This document shows positions 12,560-17,954 of a DNA stretch of 17,954 nt, piece after piece. Origin of the DNA: DATDRQ01 sp035291645 (GTDB taxonomy: Bacteria > Chloroflexota > Anaerolineae > Anaerolineales > UBA4823); assembly GCA_035291645.1 (NCBI GenBank), contig DATDRQ010000147.1, positions 1 through 17,954 of the forward strand. Reading direction: 5' to 3'. The position numbers and the translations under genes are program-made. A model generated the notes under the pieces. It did not search any database. It was not told the origin of the DNA and worked only from the letters and a program-made list of their open reading frames with translations. Each line of letters opens with the position of its first letter. The stretch's first letter is position 1.

Positions 12560-14331
12560 CCGTTATTAAGCAATTACGCGCTCTACTGACCGCGGAGGCT
12601 GGCGACTACGTCAAGAACATGGACGCGGCCGCTAAAGCCGCGGAGAAATTCAAGGGATCCAGCAAAGAGGCGGAAAAGCAAACTAAAAGCTTCGGCGAGC
12701 GTTTCAAAGAAGCTTCGAAGCAATATTCCGACATCGTTAAAAACATCACCGGCGCAGCCGTCGGATTTGGCTTGACGATCAAGAAAGCCTTCGACTTCGG
12801 CGAAGCCGGAGCGAAGGTGATCCAGACTGGCGAATCGTTCGATTTCCTGATCAAAAAGATCGGCGCCACTCCGGACCTCCTGGATCGGTTGAAGACAGCC
12901 AGCCGGGGCACGATCAGCAATCTGGACCTGATGGCGGCCTCTTCTACATTACTGGCCGGCGCCCAGGGGAATGTGGCTACCGAGATGGCCAATGCCCTGC
13001 CGCGTCTGCTGGAGATCGCCAAGGCGGCCGAGAAGGCCAACCCGGCGCTGGGCAACACCTCCTTCCTGTTCCAGTCGCTGGCCACAGGTATCAAGCGCAG
13101 CCAGCCGCTGATCATCGACAACACTGGCCTAACGCTCAAGCTGGGCGAGGCTAACGAGAAATACGCCGCCAAATTGGGCAAGACGGTCGAGCAGATGACC
13201 GCGGGAGAGAAGCAGATCGCCCTGCTCAACGCTACGCTGGAGGCGGGCAACGTGCTGATCCAGCAGGTGGGCGGGACGACCGAATCGGTCGTGGATCCGT
13301 TCACCAGGTTGGATGCCACAGTCGAGAATATCAGCAACCGGCTCAAAACGAAATTCGCGCCTTCTTTGGCGACTGCCGCAACAGCGCTCGAGCTGATCAT
13401 GACCTGGGATGAGCGCGTCGACGCAGCCATGCAGGAACATTTGGATACAGTGATCAAGACGGCGGGCAGTTATCAGGAATACGAAGCTGAGCTCAGACGC
13501 TCTGCGGGCGTTACCGGCCAGGTTGTCATGACCCAGGAGCAGTACAACCGGGCGATGGAGCAGGGCGGTTTTGCAGCCGGCTATGCCAGGAATGCCGTGA
13601 TCCTTTTAACGGAGGAGGAACTCAGGGCAGATCGAATCAGGGAGCAGACGCGTGGTGGAATCGTAAAGACCCGCGGCGCTTTGTCGGAAATGGGCGATGC
13701 AGCAGGAGCTGCGGCGGAAGAATTGGGCAATGCAAATATCGAGCTCGTCAAGCTGGACAAGGCAAGGCTGGGTCAGGAGGCCGTCGAGCAGCTCAACGCG
13801 GCCTTCGACGCCGGACTGATCGACATCGACGAGTACCGTTTCCTGATGGTCGAGGTCGGCGGCAAGTTCCTGGAACTGCCGGCGGACCAGCTCACCGCCA
13901 GCCTGGCGCTGGCAGACCTCAAACAGGACTTCCAGGAGGGCGAGCTGACCGCCCGGGAATACTACAACCGAATCGTCGATATCGGCGTTGAGCTGGGGCT
14001 GCTTCCGGACCGGGTGGACGTCGATATCTATTTGAACACGCACGGCAGCATCCCGAGCGTGCCAGGGCTGCCCAGGGTGCCTGGCGCGCCTATTCCGCGC
14101 CAGTCAGGCGGGCCGGTGGAGCCAGGGCGCGTCTACCAGCTACACGGGCCGGAGTTATTCGTCTCGAACTTTCCCGGGCAGATCATCCCTAACAGCCAGC
14201 TTGGAGCTGCCGGCGGAGGCGGAATGGTTAATAATTTTTATAATTACAACTACAACAGCCAGGCGGCGGCGATGAACTGGGCGCAGATCATGACCCTGCG
14301 CGGCCAGCGCCTGGATAGGAGCATGAGCTGA
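12556..14331 (+). CDS. Tape measure protein
   Basis: A 591-residue protein with ATG 12556 overlapping the chaperone stop (ATGA). Residues 1-75 are charged helix (DYVKNMDAAAKAAEKFKG, AEKQTKSFGERFKEASK), followed by a Gly/Ala-rich hydrophobic stretch (NITGAAVGFGLTIK) that may touch membrane. The centre is helical with FDFLIKKIGATPDLLDRL and ANALPRLLEIAKAAEKA; residues about 380-480 include LVKLDKARLGQEAVEQLN. The C-terminus holds the familiar GGPVEPGRVYQLHGPELFV and PGQIIPNSQ, then a Gly- and Tyr-rich tail. It spans the tail lumen and sets its length. At roughly 0.15 nm per residue the tail would be near 90 nm, a rough inference. It is short for the family, and no lytic domain is seen. Confidence 0.9.
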   Translation: MTVIKQLRALLTAEAGDYVKNMDAAAKAAEKFKGSSKEAEKQTKSFGERFKEASKQYSDIVKNITGAAVGFGLTIKKAFDFGEAGAKVIQTGESFDFLIKKIGATPDLLDRLKTASRGTISNLDLMAASSTLLAGAQGNVATEMANALPRLLEIAKAAEKANPALGNTSFLFQSLATGIKRSQPLIIDNTGLTLKLGEANEKYAAKLGKTVEQMTAGEKQIALLNATLEAGNVLIQQVGGTTESVVDPFTRLDATVENISNRLKTKFAPSLATAATALELIMTWDERVDAAMQEHLDTVIKTAGSYQEYEAELRRSAGVTGQVVMTQEQYNRAMEQGGFAAGYARNAVILLTEEELRADRIREQTRGGIVKTRGALSEMGDAAGAAAEELGNANIELVKLDKARLGQEAVEQLNAAFDAGLIDIDEYRFLMVEVGGKFLELPADQLTASLALADLKQDFQEGELTAREYYNRIVDIGVELGLLPDRVDVDIYLNTHGSIPSVPGLPRVPGAPIPRQSGGPVEPGRVYQLHGPELFVSNFPGQIIPNSQLGAAGGGGMVNNFYNYNYNSQAAAMNWAQIMTLRGQRLDRSMS

Positions 14332-15713
14332 TGGCCGAGGTGCTATCGCTGATCGATCGTGGGGCCACCATTACAGCGCAGCTCAATGCGCCCGCCGCGG
14401 GGAATGGCAATTGGTCCACGCGCCTGGGCGGCTGGCAAACTGCGCCTGGACCAGGAGGGCTGGTGACCGAGACTCTGCAGCTCTTTGCCAGCGGCACGGA
14501 CGCACAGATGACCAGCTCGATCAACAAGATCGACCTATTGATCCAGATGATGAGAGACTATTTCGCCAATCCGCTGGCCCGCTACGATCAGTCCGTCTGG
14601 CTGCATCAAAACGCGGCGGCGGAGAGCCCCAAACGCTCGCTGGTCTACAATATACTCTTTCAGCCGGCGCAGGAATTGACTTTCACGCCGCATCTGGGCC
14701 GCGCTTCAGTGCCCTACACGTTAGTGTTGGAGCGCCATCCTCTATGGGAGAACAACGCTGCCTCCACCTATTCCGGGAGCGCCATCTCCTGTTTCGGCGG
14801 CACGTGGCAGCCCAGCGTAGACACGGGCAGCGAGGACGGGCGGATCGAGAAGTTCGAGGTGCGAGGGCGCAGCGGCTTCACCACCCCGCTGCGCAGGATC
14901 TGGCTGGGGATCAAGCCCACCTACAGCGGACTGACCGGCTTCGATCCGACCTGGGAGCTGGAGCATGGATCGGTGTACAACGGAGCGACCAAGACAGCCG
15001 TGACGGGGGCCAGCGGCGCCGGCAATAACTGCGTGCGAGTTACCAGCGTGGCCAGCACTCTGACTAAATACGCCGGCATCACCGTGGCCAATCACGTGGC
15101 AGCCGTGGGCGGCGAATCATACGCGTATGCAGGCAAATTCCTGATATTGTGCCGCTGCAAGCTGGACGCTGGCACTGTGGCGCTGCGCATGTACCAGGGC
15201 ATCACCGCCAGCGCCAGCCTGGGCGCCTATGTGCCCTCCGAGCCGGTATATATCAGCAACACGAATTGGAGATTGATCGAGCTGGGCGTAGTGCAGTTTC
15301 CCTTCTTCGGCCGCAAGGACGTCGATGGCTGGCTCTATCTAGACTATGAGGAGATACACATCTACGCCGAGCAAGTCAGCGGCACGACCGCTGCGCTGGA
15401 CCTTGACGCGCTGGTGCTCATCCCAGCCGAACGCATGGCTATTGCCAAAAACACCAATACGTTTTATGGCAGCGTCTCCGATTTGCGCCCGACATCGTTT
15501 TTGACTCACGAGACCGAGGAGACCCAGTGCCTGAATTATTACGGCACGATTCCCATTCTGCGCCCGGAGGCGACCATACAGAACTTTTTTTATCCAATCG
15601 ACGGCGGCATATTCGTGCTGTCGGCCGAGCGGGATGCCTCTCACGAGCTCGGCGATCAAGTTGATGCGGCCTTGTGGGTCTATCCACGCTGGAGGAGCAT
15701 TCGAGCCACATGA
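14331..15713 (+). CDS. Distal tail (Dit)-like protein with inserted carbohydrate-binding-like module
   Basis: A 460-residue protein; ATG 14331 overlaps the tape measure stop as TGATG. Residues 1-150 read MAEVLSLIDRGATITAQLN, GGLVTETLQLFASGTDAQM and RASVPYTLVLERHPLWE, as in the ring-forming N-terminal half of siphovirus distal tail proteins. Residues about 195-375 look like a jelly-roll carbohydrate-binding module: GFDPTWELEHGSVYNGAT, NNCVRVTSVAS, FLILCRCKLDAGTVALRM, NWRLIELGVVQFPFFG, LYLDYEEIHIY. The end, PILRPEATIQNFFYPIDG, returns to a Dit-like beta domain. Such evolved Dit proteins bind host surface sugars. Position right after the tape measure gene supports it. Confidence 0.7.
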   Translation: MAEVLSLIDRGATITAQLNAPAAGNGNWSTRLGGWQTAPGPGGLVTETLQLFASGTDAQMTSSINKIDLLIQMMRDYFANPLARYDQSVWLHQNAAAESPKRSLVYNILFQPAQELTFTPHLGRASVPYTLVLERHPLWENNAASTYSGSAISCFGGTWQPSVDTGSEDGRIEKFEVRGRSGFTTPLRRIWLGIKPTYSGLTGFDPTWELEHGSVYNGATKTAVTGASGAGNNCVRVTSVASTLTKYAGITVANHVAAVGGESYAYAGKFLILCRCKLDAGTVALRMYQGITASASLGAYVPSEPVYISNTNWRLIELGVVQFPFFGRKDVDGWLYLDYEEIHIYAEQVSGTTAALDLDALVLIPAERMAIAKNTNTFYGSVSDLRPTSFLTHETEETQCLNYYGTIPILRPEATIQNFFYPIDGGIFVLSAERDASHELGDQVDAALWVYPRWRSIRAT

Positions 15714-16975
15714 CCACGCCCGAATATACGCTCGAGCTTTTCACCAGCGTGCTGGACGGGCAGAATTTCCTTGTCAACGTCACCGAGCAGGCGCTGAATT
15801 ACCGGCGCTCGATCCGCCTGTTCGGCGGCTACTGGCGCGCGACTTTTACCCTTGAGCTTGAGCTGGCCGACCTGATGCGCTGGTTCTACAATTATCTCGG
15901 CTGTCATTTCCAGGAGAGATCCGGCGGCGAGATCTCCTGGCAGGGACTGGTCTACGAGATGACACTGGACGATGGACGCGTCTCGCGCCGGCGCACACTG
16001 GACGAGATGTATAACCACGTGCGCGCCACCTATATCGACAGCAATCAGGCGCAACAGACCACTTCGGCGGCCAGCCAGGCCCAATCTATTGCCCGCTATG
16101 GCAGGCGAGAAAATATCCTGAGCATGGACCGCTTCGATCAGGCGCCTGCCGAAGCGCGCCGGGACGCTTTCTTGAACATCAACGCCTGGCCCTGGGCCCG
16201 GCCGGAGAGCGGTATGCTGCAGGAAGCCAGGATGCCTTCCCTATTGGTCGCTGCCTGCGGCTACGTCTTCACGGCCAACTGGCGCTATACGACCACGGCG
16301 GACAATTCAAACAGCACAATCTCGACCTGGCTGAAGGACATCATAGACACGGACTGCCAGGACTATCTGCGCTCGGGGCAGATCGCGAGCAACAGCACTG
16401 CGCTGAAACAGACGCTGGACGTGCCTACCCGCTCGTGGGACTTGGTCCAGGAGCTGGTCGAGCTGGGCGACTCGAGCGGTAATCCTTACCGCTGCTACGT
16501 CGAGAACGAGCGTTACGTGCGCTACCAGCAAATCGTCAAGCAACCTGATTACTACATTCAAAAGGGCCAGCTCACCAAGACGATCAGCGATGCATCCGGC
16601 GTCAATCCCTGGCTGGTCAAACCGGGAGTGTTCAGGGACCTCGATTACCCAATACGCCGCCAGGAGCAGGGCTCCTGGTTCGACGATGCCCGGGATTTCT
16701 TGACCGAAGAGATCAGTGTCGGCGCGCTGAGCGGCTTATCTTGGCGAGCGCTGGAGTTTGACGAGGCCGAGCTGCTGGCTGCCCAGCAGGAATATCAGAC
16801 CTGGCTGGAGATGTTCGCCGGTCCGGAAGCTGCCGCAGAGATCGGCGGCGGGAGGATCCGCTGGGGGAAGATCCTGCGGTCCGAGGGGATCAGTTGGAAG
16901 GCCTTCCGGGCCATGTCACAGGCGCAGCGGTTAGCGCTGCGCAGGAAATATCCAGAGTGGGGGCACTGGAATTGA
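15710..16975 (+). CDS. Tail hub / tail-associated (Tal or gp27-like) protein
   Basis: A 421-residue protein. ATG 15710 overlaps the previous stop (ATGA) and follows GGAGGAG by 12 bases; the frame from 15674 overlaps the Dit gene without need. The first 130 residues (EYTLELFTSVLDGQNFLVN, IRLFGGYWRATFTLELELADL, ISWQGLVYEMTLDDG) are beta-rich, like the plug domain of baseplate hubs. Later regions include LKDIIDTDCQDYLRSGQI and TRSWDLVQELVELGDSSG with NPYRCYVENERYVRYQ, the pattern of a gp27-type second barrel. The C-terminus is helical with an acidic run (EFDEAELLAAQQEYQTW). No lysozyme or peptidase motif is seen. Family assignment is by order and fold impression, not by recognised signature. Confidence 0.6.
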   Translation: MTTPEYTLELFTSVLDGQNFLVNVTEQALNYRRSIRLFGGYWRATFTLELELADLMRWFYNYLGCHFQERSGGEISWQGLVYEMTLDDGRVSRRRTLDEMYNHVRATYIDSNQAQQTTSAASQAQSIARYGRRENILSMDRFDQAPAEARRDAFLNINAWPWARPESGMLQEARMPSLLVAACGYVFTANWRYTTTADNSNSTISTWLKDIIDTDCQDYLRSGQIASNSTALKQTLDVPTRSWDLVQELVELGDSSGNPYRCYVENERYVRYQQIVKQPDYYIQKGQLTKTISDASGVNPWLVKPGVFRDLDYPIRRQEQGSWFDDARDFLTEEISVGALSGLSWRALEFDEAELLAAQQEYQTWLEMFAGPEAAAEIGGGRIRWGKILRSEGISWKAFRAMSQAQRLALRRKYPEWGHWN

Positions 16976-16976
16976 G

Positions 16977-17426
16977 ATGGGTCTATTAGGCAGAAAGCCA
17001 ATCGAGAGAGATGCTCGGGCGCTGCGCCCATTGATCCTGAGCAACCGGCTAACATTCGTTCCATTAACCACGCCGCTCACTTCGACGAGCTGGGACGGGG
17101 ATGCGTATAGCACGACAGCCAAGACGCTGATCGATCTTAGCGCGTTGTTTGGCGCGCCGACGGGGATCAAGGCGATTGCGGTCAGAATTACTGCCAGGGA
17201 TAGCGGGAGTGCCTCAGGCAGTGGATTATTCTTTATGTTGGCTCCAAATAATGTGGCAAACCAATCGGCGTTAACTGTTAGACTGGATGGAGTTCCAAAT
17301 GACGGTTTTAGAGACGCTTCTGGAATCTGTCCATGCGATGCGAATGGTGATATATATTACCAAATACAAGCCAGCGGAGCGGGAACGCTGGATGCTTTTA
17401 TAGTAATCTGGGGTTATTGGTTGTAA
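16977..17426 (+). CDS. Small tail-tip structural protein (149 residues)
   Basis: ATG 16977 begins one base after the hub stop and relies on coupling; no clear ribosome binding site is seen. The N-terminal 20 residues are basic (MGLLGRKPIERDARALRP). The rest is beta: LTFVPLTTPLTSTSWDGD, IKAIAVRITARDSGSASGSG, LTVRLDGVPNDGFRDASG, DIYYQIQASGAGTLDAFIV and a terminal WGYWL. It reads as a compact jelly-roll, perhaps a receptor-binding or tip-closing protein. I do not recognise a family. The last quarter is more A/T-rich than the neighbouring genes. It is the last gene of the + strand set. Confidence 0.6.
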   Translation: MGLLGRKPIERDARALRPLILSNRLTFVPLTTPLTSTSWDGDAYSTTAKTLIDLSALFGAPTGIKAIAVRITARDSGSASGSGLFFMLAPNNVANQSALTVRLDGVPNDGFRDASGICPCDANGDIYYQIQASGAGTLDAFIVIWGYWL

Positions 17427-17430
17427 GCCG

Positions 17431-17463
17431 CAAGCCCGGGCCTTTCCGGAGGGGCCGGGCTTG
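17431..17463 (+). terminator. Terminator-like hairpin at end of the late operon
   Basis: CAAGCCCGG (17431-17439) pairs perfectly with CCGGGCTTG (17455-17463), with more pairing possible inside. It lies 5 bases after the last late-gene stop codon. A T-run is missing on both strands, so it may stop transcription weakly, act as a bidirectional insulator, or only protect the mRNA end. Confidence 0.5.
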
Positions 17464-17641
17464 GACGGAACGAGAGAGCTACCAATAAAACAAGTCGGCA
17501 GAAATACTGCCGCACGCGGACGCCGAGGTGGGCATTGCACCCGCTTTGCCGGGACCAGACCCCGGCTTTCGGCCTTTCACAGATGACATCCGGCTCTCGC
17601 TCATGGGGAGATTATAACATTTTACCCATATTTCGTATAGA
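17464..17641. other. Hairpin-rich non-coding gap between convergent genes
   Basis: No convincing gene is seen here on either strand, and I find no tRNA. Two clear hairpins are present: CGGCAG-aaata-CTGCCG (17496-17512) and GCCGGG-accagac-CCCGGC (17548-17566), the latter followed by TTTC, so it could terminate + strand transcription. From about 17600 the DNA becomes A/T-rich (attataacattttaccc, then catatttcgtatag) up to the integrase stop codon. Position beside an integrase makes this a place to look for an attachment site, but no repeat core can be proven inside the window. Confidence 0.45.
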
Positions 17642-17954
17642 TTAAATATTCCAGTTCGCCACCGGCGAGGCCAGGCGGTGATTGGCGTCCAGGTCAGCCT
17701 GGGCGATGGCCAGGTAAGAGCGGACCATATCCAGGGTGCTGTGCCCGAGCATGAGCTGCAGGCTCCACGGGTCGCCGCCATTGCGCAGATAGTTGATGGC
17801 AAAGGTGTGGCGAAAGCGGTGCACGTTGACATCTGGCACCTCGGCGCGCCGGCCGATGCGCTCCAGGGTCTGGCGCAGGACGTGGCGGTCCAGGGCTTTC
17901 AGCTCGGTGGTGATGAAGAGCGGCTCGGAGGCCAGGGCGTCATGGCGCTCGTTT
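17642..17954 (-). CDS. Tyrosine recombinase (integrase), C-terminal 103 residues, 5' end cut by window edge
   Basis: The minus-strand frame is open from the right edge (codons start at 17953) to TAA at 17644-17642. The visible part carries the second half of the catalytic domain: VNVHRFRHTFAINYLRNGG gives the H-x-x-R box, LQLMLGHSTLDMV gives the later His, and RSYLAIAQADL gives the nucleophile Tyr. Upstream residues EPLFITTELKALDRH fit the strand and helix before the box. The first Arg and Lys lie outside the window. It would integrate or excise the element and points to a temperate life style, though it could also be a host or plasmid recombinase. It runs against the late genes and meets them across a 215-base gap. 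Confidence 0.85.
   Translation of the reverse strand, partial: NERHDALASEPLFITTELKALDRHVLRQTLERIGRRAEVPDVNVHRFRHTFAINYLRNGGDPWSLQLMLGHSTLDMVRSYLAIAQADLDANHRLASPVANWNI

Noticed and set aside
12606..13457. 283-codon minus-strand frame opposite the tape measure gene
   Set aside because: The translation is Ser/Ala/Pro-rich low-complexity and recognisable as the antisense of Ala/Lys/Glu-rich helix codons. Unlike the 21-758 case, it shows no domain.
17464..17641. Possible tRNA or tmRNA in the structured gap
   Set aside because: Hairpins are present, but I find no T-loop GTTCGA-type motif, acceptor pairing or CCA-end layout.
17479..17832. 117-codon minus-strand frame overlapping the integrase
   Set aside because: It is out of frame with the clear recombinase motifs (H-x-x-R, GHST, Tyr) and its translation is Ser/Thr/Trp-rich without domain pattern.

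Overview
The window is a block of late (virion) genes from a temperate, long-tailed double-stranded DNA phage or prophage of the HK97 capsid type. Nearly everything reads on the + strand. Genes are packed with ATGA, GTGA or TGATG overlaps and mostly strong AGGAG-type ribosome binding sites. DNA is GC-rich except for the intein at the left edge and the small gap at the right edge. The host cannot be named from sequence alone; the protein style reminds me of phages of Chloroflexota (Anaerolineae), a low-confidence impression.

Layout. 1-851: 3' end of a minor head (MuF / SPP1 gp7-like) gene interrupted by an intein (18-824). The intein's opposite strand carries a complete Vsr-like homing endonuclease gene (21-758). 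863-3147: prohead protease and major capsid protein. 3201-5036: a three-gene sugar-modification-like cassette of glycosyltransferase, class I methyltransferase and glycosyltransferase. 5033-5454: two small unknown genes. 5423-6001: head-tail adaptor. 6014-10165: an accessory structural cassette, including an 816-residue jelly-roll and 20-residue-repeat protein and an Ig-like protein. 10198-11374: head closure, tail completion and gp10-like joining proteins. 11393-12559: tail tube and tail chaperones G and GT, with a canonical -1 frameshift site. 12556-17426: tape measure, distal tail protein, tail hub-like protein and a small tip protein. 17427-17641: hairpin-rich gap. 17642-17954: 3' end of a tyrosine integrase on the opposite strand.

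How it works together. The minor head protein, protease and capsid build and mature the procapsid. The adaptor, closure and completion proteins seal it to a tail whose length is set by the tape measure protein and whose tube is made from the major tail protein. The hub and distal tail proteins form the tip. The glycosyl/methyl cassette and the repeat protein probably decorate the virion or help it adhere. Terminase, portal, lysis and lysogeny-control genes are not recognised in the window.

The most unusual element is the left-edge intein. About 91 % of its length is coded on both strands, with the endonuclease frame exactly codon-registered to the intein frame and its stop codon lying opposite the intein's second codon.
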